64,000 bases of DNA from Larkinella bovis (GTDB lineage Bacteria; Bacteroidota; Bacteroidia; Cytophagales; Spirosomataceae). Shown here in pieces: positions 1 through 9,106 of the stretch (its first letter is position 1; each line of letters opens with the position of its first letter). Under the pieces are notes generated by a model. That model had not been told where the DNA came from. It ran no database searches and worked only from the letters and a program-made list of their open reading frames with translations. A program made the position numbers and the translations under genes. The DNA is taken from contig NZ_JBHSMA010000005.1 in assembly GCF_042655385.1 (NCBI RefSeq), forward strand, positions 1 to 64,000, given 5' to 3'.

Positions 1-1279
1 CCCGGCCCAACTGGTTGGGCTCACCCACCTGCTCCCACACCGGCCGCACGATGTGCACCATCTTCCAGTGGGCCACCCACTTGCCACTGGCCCCGGCGGC
101 CTGCTCCCGCTGCGCCCCCGCCACCGCCTTCTGCATACTGGCCTCAACGCCAGCTTCGGAGCCGACCGGAATGTTGGGTTCCATCCCGCCCTGCCATAAG
201 GCATAATTCCCGTTGCGATCCGGCGTGTTGACCGCCCGCCGAACCCGGTCTTCGTAGTTGCGCATGTAGCCGTAGGTCATCGTAATGGCCTCGATGTTGG
301 GATTGACGAAGCTTTTGTCCCAAGCCATCGCATCCGAGACGCTGTTGATGTAATCCCAGCGACCGGTGTTGTCGCCCACGAAATGCCGCCCCAGCACCGC
401 CCGGATTTCCATCAGCTGGTGGGTGGCTTCCAGTTGCTCGACCAGCACGTAGACCTTAATGGTGCCGACCGGTAAACCCAGGTGGGTTTCCAGCGCCGTC
501 AGCAGCTGATTCCAGACGCCAGCTTCCTCGGCGGTCTGGATTTTGGGTAGGTACAAGACGATGGAGGAACCGGCTTGTTGCAGGGCCTGGTAGTTGTTGA
601 CCACGTACAGGGTGGTATCGACAATGGAAGCGGCCAGGGCCACGCCGTCGGCATCGCGGATATGGCGGTCATCCAGGTGCAGTCCCCGGGCGCGAAAGAT
701 TTTGGTGGTAAAAGCCAGCTGTTGTTCCCAGTCGGTGATGATGGTCCGGCCCAGAAAACCGTCGGCCCAGCGGTTCATTTCCTGCGCCACCTGCCGGGCG
801 GTGTTGAGAAAAACCGGGTCTTTGTGGATGGCCAGTTTGAGGTTTCGCTGGTTGTCGAGCGACATGGTGGTGATTTGTCCCAGGGCGTCTTCACCGTCGA
901 ACATCCAGCCATCGGCGCCCGAGAGCAGGGCGTAGGCCACGTTGCGAAGGCTGGATTCGAGGGGGGCGTTGGGTTTGGCGGCTGGTCCGGTACCCTGAAT
1001 CCACTGGCGTTGCAGATCGGCGGGGATGGGCGATCCCTCAAAGTGGCCCTCGCGGGCATCCTGGACGCGGATGGGGGTGCCGGGAATGGTTGACTGAGGA
1101 TCCAGGAACTGGATGCGGGTGTGGGTTTGCCCGCGGTGGGCGCGTCGTTTCAGACGGGCCTCCATGACGGTTTTGATGCGTTGGTTCAAGGGGGCCAGGG
1201 CAGTTAAGGCGGCCAGGGCTTGGGGCGTATACACATCCGAATAAATTTCCTGTAGGTTGTCGCGAATGACAAGGGTCAT
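1..1279 (-). CDS. Malate synthase, 5' part only (truncated by window edge)
   Basis: Condenses glyoxylate with acetyl-CoA to malate in the glyoxylate shunt; cytosolic. The frame opens at the ATG at 1279 and stays open for about 426 codons to the left edge, so the C-terminal part is missing. Seen in translation: MFDGEDALGQ, RARGLHLDDRHI (the position of the family's PRGWHL substrate-binding arginine), an acidic stretch VLVEQLEATHQLMEI, and GRWDYI, a signature of malate synthases. The sequence departs from the Escherichia coli AceB type (RARGLHL for PRGWHL, GKWVAHW for the usual WVAHP), so it belongs to a divergent branch. It lies downstream of lutC in the same direction, with a double hairpin between. 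A link to lactate/C2 metabolism is an inference from position. Confidence 0.82.
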   Translation of the reverse strand, partial: MTLVIRDNLQEIYSDVYTPQALAALTALAPLNQRIKTVMEARLKRRAHRGQTHTRIQFLDPQSTIPGTPIRVQDAREGHFEGSPIPADLQRQWIQGTGPAAKPNAPLESSLRNVAYALLSGADGWMFDGEDALGQITTMSLDNQRNLKLAIHKDPVFLNTARQVAQEMNRWADGFLGRTIITDWEQQLAFTTKIFRARGLHLDDRHIRDADGVALAASIVDTTLYVVNNYQALQQAGSSIVLYLPKIQTAEEAGVWNQLLTALETHLGLPVGTIKVYVLVEQLEATHQLMEIRAVLGRHFVGDNTGRWDYINSVSDAMAWDKSFVNPNIEAITMTYGYMRNYEDRVRRAVNTPDRNGNYALWQGGMEPNIPVGSEAGVEASMQKAVAGAQREQAAGASGKWVAHWKMVHIVRPVWEQVGEPNQLGR

Positions 1280-1317
1280 GGTTTGAAATAAATAGGTTGT
1301 GATCAAGCGTTTTAAAA

Positions 1318-1365
1318 AGCCGATTTAAAATCGGCTACAGAATCGGGCGGGTTTTCAAAACCCGC
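1318..1365. repeat. Double-hairpin palindromic element
   Basis: Two perfect palindromes lie side by side: AGCCGAT/ATCGGCT with a 5-base loop (1318-1336) and GCGGGTTTT/AAAACCCGC around one base (1347-1365). They sit between the lutC stop and the malate synthase start, both on minus. There is no clear T-run, so this looks more like a REP-type palindromic element than a simple terminator, though it could end lut transcription. Confidence 0.55.
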
Positions 1366-1373
1366 ACAGCACA

Positions 1374-1958
1374 CTATGCCAAAATAAACACCGTCATGGT
1401 GATCGGGCCGTGCGCCCCCAGCACCAGCGCCTGCTCGATATCCGCCGTTTTGGAAGGACCGCCGATGAAACCGCCAAAACCGTAGTCGCCGATCCCGATC
1501 CGCTCGTAGGCTTCGTGCAGGGTCGGCACCAGGTTGGCGGCTTCGACCACCACCGCCAGATGCTGGCAGATGTACGGCACGATCCGCTGCCCCATCTGCT
1601 GTTCGGGCAGCCAGACCGCGCCATTCTCGGCAACGGCCAGTTTCGTTTCGATCACGGCCAGTTCCACATCGTCGAAGCTGTGCGGATCGACCGTTTCCGA
1701 CAGCCGTTCGAACGAGTCGCCCAGTACCGGTAAGGTGGTAATCACGCGTTGGGTCGCTGCAAAATTCGCCCGAATCCAGGCGGCTACTTCCGTCAGGCTT
1801 TCTACAATCAGGGCGGTTCCGCCAATGCTGTTAAAAACAGCCTGGTAGTTCGAAACGATGTTCTGGGGATTGCCCTTAAAAACCGAGATATCCGGTAACG
1901 GGCTGGCGGGCGGCTGGTTTTTCAGAACGGCGGCTAAAATACTTTCTCGGGTACTCAT
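1374..1958 (-). CDS. lutC: LutC/YkgG-type LUD-domain lactate utilisation protein
   Basis: Third subunit of the LutABC L-lactate oxidation complex, which converts L-lactate to pyruvate in the cytosol. The 194-residue protein is a single LUD domain, with the glycine-rich segment GDYGFGGFIGGPSKTADIEQ followed by LVLGAHGP near the C-terminus, typical of LutC. It starts with ATG at 1958, 26 bases after the lutB stop, and is the last gene of a lutA-lutB-lutC operon on minus. Length matches the family (about 190-240 residues). Confidence 0.9.
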   Translation of the reverse strand: MSTRESILAAVLKNQPPASPLPDISVFKGNPQNIVSNYQAVFNSIGGTALIVESLTEVAAWIRANFAATQRVITTLPVLGDSFERLSETVDPHSFDDVELAVIETKLAVAENGAVWLPEQQMGQRIVPYICQHLAVVVEAANLVPTLHEAYERIGIGDYGFGGFIGGPSKTADIEQALVLGAHGPITMTVFILA

Positions 1959-1984
1959 GCGGTTTTGGGGTTACAGGCGGTCGT

Positions 1985-3382
1985 TCAAACTTTTTCGGAA
2001 CCGGTTTCAGACTGATTTTTGGCATACCACTCGGCGAATGATTCTTTGGGCCCTTCCGGCATGTCCCGCTGCCTGTACCAGGGGTTTAACTTGTTGTTTA
2101 CCGCAAACGGAATATTGTTCAATACCCAGCGACCGGCCCGGCCCAGACGGGTATATGAATCCGGCGACGAGAGTGTCCAGGCCATGGCTTTCATCCCCAG
2201 CACTTTCGTGTTGGCCGCATAGCCTTCCCGGACAATCACCTGCCGCCACTGATACAGCTGGTCATGGATGTCGATTTTGACGGGACACACGTTGGAACAG
2301 GAACCGCAGAGCGTCGAGGCAAACGGCAGATCCGCGTGCCGTTTCATGTCCAGATTCGGGGCCAGAATCGCGCCGATGGGGCCGGTAATGGTGTTGTGGT
2401 AACTCAAACCGCCACTTTTCCGGTACACCGGGCAGGTATTCATACACGCACCGCACTTGATGCACTTCAGCGAATTCCGGAAATCCGGGCGGCCCAACTG
2501 GCGGGTTCGTCCCATATCGACCAGAATTAGGTGCATTTCCTGACCGGGGCGCGGTTTTCGGAAGTGGCTGGAATAAATCGTGATCGGCTGGCCGGTGGCA
2601 CTGCGGGCCAGCAGCCGCAGGAAAACGCCGAGGTGTTTCTTTTTGGGAATGATTTTTTCGAGGCCCATGGAGGCAATCTGAACGTCCGACAAATGGGCGC
2701 CCATATCGGCATTCCCTTCGTTCGTGCAGACCACGTATTCGCCGGTTTCGGCCACCGCGAAGTTGACGCCGGTCAGAGCGGCCCGCCGGGTGATGAACGC
2801 ATTGCGCAGGTGCCGCCGGGCAAACCGGGTGAGGGTGGTCGGGTCCGAAACGCCCTTCTCGGTCCCGAGGTGTTCATGAAAAATTTCCCCGATCTCCTCT
2901 TTCCGTTTGTGAATACAGGGCAGCACAATGTGGCTGGGCGGTTCGTTGTCCAGTTGCTGAATGTATTCGCCCAGATCGGAATTGATGACGTCGATGCCGC
3001 GTTCGGCCAGGTATTCGTTCAGGTGACATTCTTCGGTGAGCATCGATTTGCTCTTGATCATCTCCCTGATTTCCTTCGCTTTCAGGATGGAATAGACAAT
3101 GCGGTTGTGTTCTTCCGCATCCGCAGCCCAGTGGACTGTAATGCCGTTTTTGGTCAGATTGGCTTCAAACTCCAGTAAATAATCGTGCAGATTCGACAGC
3201 ACGTGGTTTTTGATCTGCGAAGCCGTTTCCCGCAAATCCTCCCATTCCGGAATCTGTTTGGAGGCCAAATCGCGTTTTTGCCGAATCCACCAGAGGGCAC
3301 CATCGTGCCAGTTGACGTGTTCTTCGTCTTTTTTGATAAAGGCTTCGGCGAGGGCGGCATGATCTTTCGTTGCTTTTTCCAT
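1985..3382 (-). CDS. lutB: LutB-type iron-sulfur lactate utilisation protein
   Basis: Iron-sulfur subunit of LutABC. The 465-residue protein has an N-terminal LUD domain and two ferredoxin-like [4Fe-4S] motifs, CIKCGACMNTCP at about residue 307 and CGSCSNVCP at about 359. The C-terminal helical region follows. The start is the ATG at 3382, which shares one base with the lutA stop (TGATG), so the two are translationally coupled; a GTG one codon upstream is possible but less likely. All cluster cysteines are present, so it appears functional. Confidence 0.93.
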   Translation of the reverse strand: MEKATKDHAALAEAFIKKDEEHVNWHDGALWWIRQKRDLASKQIPEWEDLRETASQIKNHVLSNLHDYLLEFEANLTKNGITVHWAADAEEHNRIVYSILKAKEIREMIKSKSMLTEECHLNEYLAERGIDVINSDLGEYIQQLDNEPPSHIVLPCIHKRKEEIGEIFHEHLGTEKGVSDPTTLTRFARRHLRNAFITRRAALTGVNFAVAETGEYVVCTNEGNADMGAHLSDVQIASMGLEKIIPKKKHLGVFLRLLARSATGQPITIYSSHFRKPRPGQEMHLILVDMGRTRQLGRPDFRNSLKCIKCGACMNTCPVYRKSGGLSYHNTITGPIGAILAPNLDMKRHADLPFASTLCGSCSNVCPVKIDIHDQLYQWRQVIVREGYAANTKVLGMKAMAWTLSSPDSYTRLGRAGRWVLNNIPFAVNNKLNPWYRQRDMPEGPKESFAEWYAKNQSETGSEKV

Positions 3383-4119
3383 CACAGGTTCGCGTTTAGA
3401 ATTTCGGCAATGTGAACCGTTTTCACGGCGCTTTTATTCCGGTGTAAAATGCCTTCGAGGTGCATCAGGCAGGAAAGGTCCACGGAAGTGATGTATTCGG
3501 CACCGTTCTTCACGTGATCGGTTACCCGGTCTTTCCCCATTTTGACCGAAACGGCCTCTTCGGCGATGCAGAACGTCCCGCCAAAACCGCAGCATTCGTC
3601 CGGGCGGTCCAGGGCTACCAACTCCAGCCCTTCCACCTGGCTGAGCAACTGAACCGGTTTGGAATACGGCGACGCGTTGAGTTCGCTCATTTGCGCCAGA
3701 TACAACCCCCGCAGGCCGTGGCAGCTCTGGTGAATCCCGACTTTGTGGGGAAACCGGGCTTTCAGGGTATCGATTTGTAGCACATCGGTCAGAAATTCGA
3801 CCAACTCATACACGCGCGATCGGATGCTTTCGGCTTTGGCCGGGTCGTCGGCCGCGTGCAGGTGTTGCTTCACGTGCAGCACGCAACTGGCCGACGGGGC
3901 CACGATGTAGTCGAAACCGCTGAAATTCGCCAGAAAAAGATCGTTGCATTCCTGCGTAAGGTGCTCAAAACCGGAATTGGCCATCGGTTGTCCGCAGCAG
4001 GTTTGCCGGGGCGGATACACCACATTGACCCCAAGTTTTTGCAGCAACTGCAGGGTTGCTATGGCCGCCTGAGGGTAAAACTGGTTAACATAACAGGGGA
4101 TAAAAAGTCCGACAGTCAT
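3382..4119 (-). CDS. lutA: LutA-type (Fe-S)-binding lactate utilisation protein
   Basis: First gene of the lut operon; 245 residues, the usual size for LutA. It contains two CCG (cysteine-rich) domains, with CCGQPMANSG in the first half and CCGFGGTFC in the second; in this family they bind an iron-sulfur cluster or contact electron carriers. The N-terminal VGLFIPCYVN is also typical. It is divergent from the lactate permease at 4622, with about 500 bases between that probably hold both promoters. The stop overlaps the lutB start by one base. Confidence 0.92.
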   Translation of the reverse strand: MTVGLFIPCYVNQFYPQAAIATLQLLQKLGVNVVYPPRQTCCGQPMANSGFEHLTQECNDLFLANFSGFDYIVAPSASCVLHVKQHLHAADDPAKAESIRSRVYELVEFLTDVLQIDTLKARFPHKVGIHQSCHGLRGLYLAQMSELNASPYSKPVQLLSQVEGLELVALDRPDECCGFGGTFCIAEEAVSVKMGKDRVTDHVKNGAEYITSVDLSCLMHLEGILHRNKSAVKTVHIAEILNANL

Positions 4120-4621
4120 AGGGCGGGGTTGCTTGGGCGCTTTTTTCTTCTAAAGCGTTCAGGAAGATCGATTTACTACGTGAGTGCGCGGTGTTTTTAC
4201 GAATGTGCCTGAATTGATGAGCCTGGTTTTCGTGCTAAAAAATCTATAGAAAAGCCAGAAGCCGTATTTTGCCGTTTTTATTCGCCGGTCAGGTCGGTCG
4301 AATGGGCTGGGAAATTATGGGTGGAAACCGTCCGGCAATTGGTCAGCCTGAACAAAAACCGCTGACCACAGTCAATAAACCGCGGGATAGGGGGACGGGA
4401 TGACCCAACGGGGAGAGACCGCCCAAAACCGGCTGCTTCGGCAGAGTTCAGACAGTAAATCGTTTCATTTTTTACTTTATGAACTAACTGGCTGGATAAA
4501 AGGCCGGTAAAGTAGTGAAGTTAGTCCTATTCCCGTAAATTGAACGATGAGCCGGGCTGGGAGCCAATACCGTTGCTGCCTGATCCAGATTTTCCTAAAA
4601 CCCTTAACATGTGCATTATCC
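4120..4621. other. Divergent lutA / lactate permease intergenic region
   Basis: A 502-base region without a supportable gene between two divergent lactate genes. I see no tRNA, riboswitch or strong terminator. The one distinct element is the spaced inverted repeat at 4340-4368, annotated separately. The stretch near 4465-4500 is AT-rich and could hold the plus-strand promoter, but I find no exact TAnnTTTG box. Confidence 0.6.
4340..4368. promoter_or_regulatory. Candidate operator (TGGTCAGC-N13-GCTGACCA)
   Basis: Perfect 8-bp inverted half-sites whose centres are 21 bases apart, two helical turns, as expected for a dimeric regulator. It lies between divergent lutA and the lactate permease, so one protein could control both sides. 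In other bacteria lactate genes are often controlled by GntR-family LldR/LutR. No such regulator is encoded in this window, so the assignment is inference. Confidence 0.4.
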
Positions 4622-6391
4622 ATGAAGTGGACCCAGGTTATTGATCCGTTTAACGCTATAGCCTTGTCCGTGCTGGTCGCGGCAGTGCCCATTCTGTTCA
4701 TTTTCTGGGCCCTGATCATTCGGAAAATGAAAGGCTACCAGGCCAGTCTCATCGCGACGGTGATGGCCGCTTTCATTGCCCTGCTGGTGTACGGAATGCC
4801 GGTGAAACTGGCGGTTTTATCGTTCGCCCACGGGGCACTGTACGGGTTGTTTCCCATTTGCTGGCTGGTTATCATGGCCGTATTCCTCTTCAACCTGACG
4901 GTCAAAAGCGGGCAATTCGAAATCATTAAACACTTCATGGCGTCCATCACGGCCGACCGGCGGCTACAGGCGCTGTTGATTGCGTTTTCGTTTGGCTCCT
5001 TTCTGGAAGGAACCGCCGGTTTTGGAGCACCAGTCGCCATTACGGCGGCCATGCTGGTCGGGCTGGGCTTCAATCCGCTCTATGCGTCGGGGATTTGTCT
5101 GATTGCCAATACCGCCCCGGTGGCGTTTGGCTCCATCGGCATTCCGATTACGGTGGCTTCGCAGGTGTCGGGCATTCCCGAATTACCGATTTCCCAGATG
5201 GTGGGCCGCACGCTGCCCATTCTGTCGATCATCCTGCCGTTTTACCTTGTAACGATCGTGGCCGGTTTTAAAAAAGCCCGGGAGGTGTTACCGGCGGTTC
5301 TGGTGTCGGGCGTTTCGTTCGCTGTTCTGCAATGGTTTTCGTCGAATTACCTGGGGCCTGCGCTGCCCGACGTTATTGCCGGACTGGGGTCGATTATCTG
5401 CATGATGGTTTTCCTGCGGTTCTGGAAGCCCAAAACCGTCTGGCGTTTTGCCAACGAACCAGCCCCGACTTTTCAGACCGACCGTTCGTACACGGGTGGG
5501 CAGATGCTGCGGGCGTGGTCGCCGTTCCTGGTGCTGACCATCATGGTGATTGCCTGGGGAATGCCGCCGATCAAGGAGGTGCTCAATGCGGTCGGACAGG
5601 TGCAGTTTGAAGTGCCGGGCCTGCACAACGCCATTCTGAGCGAAGAAGGTGTCGCCTTACCGAAGGTGTTTAAATTCAATTTCTTATCGGCGGCCGGAAC
5701 GGCTATCCTGATTGCGAACCTGGTCGTCATTCCGCTGATTGGGTTGACGTACCGCGAGGGGCTGAAAATCTTTGGTGCGACGCTGAACCAGCTTAAATTC
5801 CCGGTTCTGACCATCGCGGCCGTGCTGGGTTTTGCCTACATCGCCAACGATTCCGGGATTACGCTGACCCTGGCCGCTGCGCTGGCCAACACGGGTTTTC
5901 TATTTCCATTTTTCGCGCCGGTGCTGGGCTGGCTGGGCGTGTTCATCACCGGTTCCGATACCTCGGCCAACGCCCTGTTCAGTAAATTGCAATTCGCTAC
6001 GGCTCAGTCCATTGGTGTTGATCCGGTGGTAACGGTGGCCGCTAATGTGTCCGGGGGCGTGGTAGGTAAAATGATTTCGCCCCAATCCATTGCCGTGGCC
6101 GCAGCGGCCGGCGATCTGGTCGGCAAGGAATCACAGTTGTTCCGCTTTACGGTCAAACACAGCTTCATTATGCTGGGGGTCATTTGCCTCATTACTCTGA
6201 CACAAGCCTATGTTTTTCAGTGGGTTATTCCGACGTATGAACTGCTGATCGCCCAAAAAACGGCACCCGTTACGGATCTGTCGCAGGGTTATGTCTACCT
6301 GCTGGCGCTGGCGGTTTTGTTAATTGCCCTGGCCTCAACGATTCGGTTCGTTTCGAACCGGCGTGCCCAAAAGCCAACACTGGTGAATTAA
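4622..6391 (+). CDS. lldP: L-lactate permease (LldP/LctP family)
   Basis: Proton-coupled uptake of L-lactate (the family also takes D-lactate and glycolate) across the inner membrane. The 589-residue protein has roughly 12-14 hydrophobic segments. The N-terminus resembles LldP: a TQVIDPFNAIALS opening, then a helix and the cytoplasmic KMKGY. Family hallmarks include FLEGTAGFGAPVAI and the late GSDTSANALFSKLQ and VTVAANVSGGVVGKMISPQS. The ATG at 4622 was chosen over an ATG 25 codons upstream because homology begins there. It is divergent from lutABC, and together they form a lactate import and oxidation module. It converges on nagA with 17 bases between. Confidence 0.93.
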   Translation: MKWTQVIDPFNAIALSVLVAAVPILFIFWALIIRKMKGYQASLIATVMAAFIALLVYGMPVKLAVLSFAHGALYGLFPICWLVIMAVFLFNLTVKSGQFEIIKHFMASITADRRLQALLIAFSFGSFLEGTAGFGAPVAITAAMLVGLGFNPLYASGICLIANTAPVAFGSIGIPITVASQVSGIPELPISQMVGRTLPILSIILPFYLVTIVAGFKKAREVLPAVLVSGVSFAVLQWFSSNYLGPALPDVIAGLGSIICMMVFLRFWKPKTVWRFANEPAPTFQTDRSYTGGQMLRAWSPFLVLTIMVIAWGMPPIKEVLNAVGQVQFEVPGLHNAILSEEGVALPKVFKFNFLSAAGTAILIANLVVIPLIGLTYREGLKIFGATLNQLKFPVLTIAAVLGFAYIANDSGITLTLAAALANTGFLFPFFAPVLGWLGVFITGSDTSANALFSKLQFATAQSIGVDPVVTVAANVSGGVVGKMISPQSIAVAAAAGDLVGKESQLFRFTVKHSFIMLGVICLITLTQAYVFQWVIPTYELLIAQKTAPVTDLSQGYVYLLALAVLLIALASTIRFVSNRRAQKPTLVN

Positions 6392-6408
6392 GGGGTTGGC
6401 ACGCGCTA

Positions 6409-7563
6409 TTATTGCTCCAGGTGCTGAAACCGCCCGTTCGTGATAACGTGAGAAACGGTCAGGGTTTCAGTCAGTACCACCAGATTGGCTATAAAACCGG
6501 GTTGAATTTTTCCTAACGTATCGCCCGCACCGATGATTTCGGCCGGAACCGTCGACGCCATCCGGAAGGCTTCGGCCGGCGACAGACCCACGTGTCGAAT
6601 GCAATTCCGAACGGCATCCAGCAACGTGATGGACGAACCGGCCAGTTTGCCTTCATGGTTTGTAAACCGGCCCTCGTTATAATAAAGGGTGAAATCCTCA
6701 AAGGCATGCGTCAGTTTGGACGGATTGGCCAGAATGGCGTCCGAAATCAGAAACAGACGTTCGCCCAGGAGTTTTCGGGCTATTCGAACGGTAGCCCAGT
6801 CGCAGTGAAAACCGTCGGCAACGATGCTGGCGCAAACCGCTGGATGGTCAAAAACCGCCCCCACCACACCCGGTTCGCGGCTTTCAAACGGCCGCATGGC
6901 GTTGTACAGATGTGTGGCTAACGTAATTCCCTGCTCAAAGGCGGAGGTTGCCTGGTGATACGTAGCGTTACTATGCCCTACTGAAAGGCGGATATGGGCT
7001 TTTGCGGAACGTTCCAGCAGGCTGGCTAGGTGTTCCGGCAAGAAAATTTCGGGCGCAATCGTCAGGAGCCGGATTATACCGTGGCCTTTATTAAGTAACT
7101 CATCCAGTTCAGCTTCAACCGGTTGCCGAAGGGAGGCCAGACTGTGAACGCCCCGTTTTTCGGGGTTGATATACGGGCCTTCCACGTGCAGGCCCAGCAC
7201 CCCGTTCGGATGGGTTTGGCGGGCTTCCCGCACGGCTTCGATGGCCGTAAGAATAACATCGGGTGAGGTCGAATAGAGCGTGGGCAGGAGCGACGTTGTT
7301 CCGTTTTTCAGGTGCGTCTGGTATAAGTGATCGACGGTTTGGACCGTGGGGGATTCGTTCAGAAACGCATCAGAGCCGCCGTATACCTGCAGATCCACCA
7401 AACCGGGAAGCAGCCATTGTCCTTGTACGTCAATGGCTTCCGGCTTGTTGACGACCCCATTGGTAACTTCCTGAATCAATCCGTTCGCAATCCGGACGGA
7501 AGCACCCGGCAACACTTCGGTGCCGGTGAAAACCGTCGCGTTGGTGAGGGCGAAGTCCTGCAT
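6409..7563 (-). CDS. nagA: N-acetylglucosamine-6-phosphate deacetylase
   Basis: Amidohydrolase that removes acetate from GlcNAc-6-phosphate during amino-sugar and cell-wall recycling; cytosolic. The 384-residue length is normal. Visible in order: PGLVDLQVYGGSD (the family's degenerate first metal motif), HVEGPYIN with metal-ligand Glu at about 128, GHSNA with His197, THLYNAM with His218, and the catalytic Asp at about 275 in LISDAI. It follows aroE on minus with a 19-base gap, so the two may be co-transcribed. No nagB or GlcNAc transporter is adjacent. Confidence 0.93.
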   Translation of the reverse strand: MQDFALTNATVFTGTEVLPGASVRIANGLIQEVTNGVVNKPEAIDVQGQWLLPGLVDLQVYGGSDAFLNESPTVQTVDHLYQTHLKNGTTSLLPTLYSTSPDVILTAIEAVREARQTHPNGVLGLHVEGPYINPEKRGVHSLASLRQPVEAELDELLNKGHGIIRLLTIAPEIFLPEHLASLLERSAKAHIRLSVGHSNATYHQATSAFEQGITLATHLYNAMRPFESREPGVVGAVFDHPAVCASIVADGFHCDWATVRIARKLLGERLFLISDAILANPSKLTHAFEDFTLYYNEGRFTNHEGKLAGSSITLLDAVRNCIRHVGLSPAEAFRMASTVPAEIIGAGDTLGKIQPGFIANLVVLTETLTVSHVITNGRFQHLEQ

Positions 7564-7582
7564 GGCCGGATCAGTTATGACT

Positions 7583-8335
7583 TTATTGATTCCAGATTTC
7601 CCAGGCTTTTTCGGCCTGCAAATGCAGCATTGGCAAACCGTTATGGGTGGCGGCTCCCTGTTCGCGGCCCTTTTGCAAAAACCGTGTTTCAGCCGGGTTG
7701 TAAACCAGATCGTACAGCAAATGCCGCCTGGTTAGCATACCGTACGGAATGGCCGGGCTGGCGTCAATGTTCGGGTACGTACCCACGGGCGAGGTGTTGA
7801 TAATCAGCCGGTATTCGTCCAGAATCTCCGGCGTCAGGGCCTCGTACGACAGGGCTTCGGCGGTTTGCTGGCGGGAGATCAACCGGTACCGGATTTGTAG
7901 ATCGTTCAGGGCTGCGACGACGGCCCGGGCCGCCCCGCCATTCCCAAGAACCAGGGCGTGAAGGGTTGCCGGGCCAATCTCCTGGGCGCGCAGCCAGTCT
8001 TCCAGCGACGAGCGAAAACCGTAATAATCCGTATTGTAGCCAATTTTGCGGCCATCGGGCAGAATCCGAATCGTGTTGACAGCCCCGATTCGTCCCGCCG
8101 AAGCCGGGTCGAGTTCGTCCAGAAACGGAATGATGGCCTGTTTGTGCGGAATCGTGACGTTCAGCCCCACCAGATCGGGGGTCGACGCGAGCAGTTGGGG
8201 AAAAGCCGCCGGATCGGGCAGTTCGAATAAATCGTAACGGCTATCCGGAATGCCTTCTTTTTCAAACTTTTCGGTAAAATATTTCTGGGAAAACGAGTGG
8301 GTCAGGGGAAACCCAATCAGTCCATAACGACGCAT
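7583..8335 (-). CDS. aroE: Shikimate dehydrogenase
   Basis: NADPH-dependent reduction of 3-dehydroshikimate to shikimate in aromatic amino acid synthesis. The 250-residue protein is slightly short for AroE (about 270). It has THSFSQ (the SxS substrate motif), NVTIPHK with the catalytic Lys65, NTDYYGF with the paired Asp103, and the nucleotide-binding GNGGAARAV at about 131. The start is the ATG at 8335. Upstream of nagA on the same strand. Confidence 0.94.
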   Translation of the reverse strand: MRRYGLIGFPLTHSFSQKYFTEKFEKEGIPDSRYDLFELPDPAAFPQLLASTPDLVGLNVTIPHKQAIIPFLDELDPASAGRIGAVNTIRILPDGRKIGYNTDYYGFRSSLEDWLRAQEIGPATLHALVLGNGGAARAVVAALNDLQIRYRLISRQQTAEALSYEALTPEILDEYRLIINTSPVGTYPNIDASPAIPYGMLTRRHLLYDLVYNPAETRFLQKGREQGAATHNGLPMLHLQAEKAWEIWNQ

Positions 8336-8399
8336 AAACGGGCTTTTATCGGTTGCCCAAAGCTACAACCAAAACCCAAAAACCGGATAAAAAGCAAGA

Positions 8400-8948
8400 T
8401 TAAATTGCGCCGTTGACCACTACCGAAAAAATGGCATCGCGAATCCGGATGGTGTCGGGCTGCGACCGGCCGGGCGAATCGCTGTCGGGATCGATCACAA
8501 ACGTTGCGTTCAGGTGCCCTTCGATTTCGCGGCTGGTGGGATTGTACGCGTCGATGGTCACTTCGTTCTTTTCCGTTGCTGCGGAGTACAGATTGTACCG
8601 GTCGCCGGTGGCATTGTCGCCGATCCGCGTATACACCCAGGCCGATAGCGGGGTGCCTTTCAGGTCATCCCAGCGGGTGGGCCGGAGGGTATAGGTGCCG
8701 GTTTTTGTGGGTAACTGATTGATACTAAGCCATTGTACTTCGCCCTGGGAGCGGAACGTGCCGCATTCTTCGACCATGATGTTGATGCTGTCCCGGTTAA
8801 AAAACGTGGCCGTTGAGGCTGCCGACCATTCCTGCTGGTTCTTTAGCGCCATGAAATTGCCGCAGTTGGGAAGTTGGGGTACGCCTATCTTTTTATTGTC
8901 ACAGTTCAGCAAAAAACCAATCAAGGACAGTAAAAGGAGGTTTTTCAT
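8400..8948 (-). CDS. Putative lipoprotein of unknown function
   Basis: 182 residues with a lipoprotein signal: a short charged start, the hydrophobic LLLLSLIGFLLN, then Cys16 as the likely lipidated residue. The mature part has no motif I recognise; it is polar, probably beta-rich, with two further cysteines (in NCGN and ECGT) that could form a disulfide. The layout resembles small Bacteroidota surface lipoproteins, but I cannot assign a family. It is divergent from the GlmU-family gene at 9107. Confidence 0.7.
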   Translation of the reverse strand: MKNLLLLSLIGFLLNCDNKKIGVPQLPNCGNFMALKNQQEWSAASTATFFNRDSINIMVEECGTFRSQGEVQWLSINQLPTKTGTYTLRPTRWDDLKGTPLSAWVYTRIGDNATGDRYNLYSAATEKNEVTIDAYNPTSREIEGHLNATFVIDPDSDSPGRSQPDTIRIRDAIFSVVVNGAI

Positions 8949-9106
8949 AAATGGTATGGGTGGGAATATTGGTCTTGTGTACTATGACCATTTAGACGCC
9001 CGAAAGGTTTAAAAGACACCGTAAAAAATTAAAATTTTTGCTAAAAGCCGGACTGTCACTTTACCGATTAAACTCGGATATTTGCAATTCGACTGTCAAA
9101 CAGTGT

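Noticed and set aside
575..1093. Plus-strand open frame of 172 codons
   Set aside because: Antisense shadow of malate synthase, whose motifs are clear on minus.
6392..6415. TGGCACGCGCTATTATTGC, resembling a sigma-54 promoter
   Set aside because: The GG and GC elements are 14 bases apart, not 10, and it lies at a convergent gene junction.
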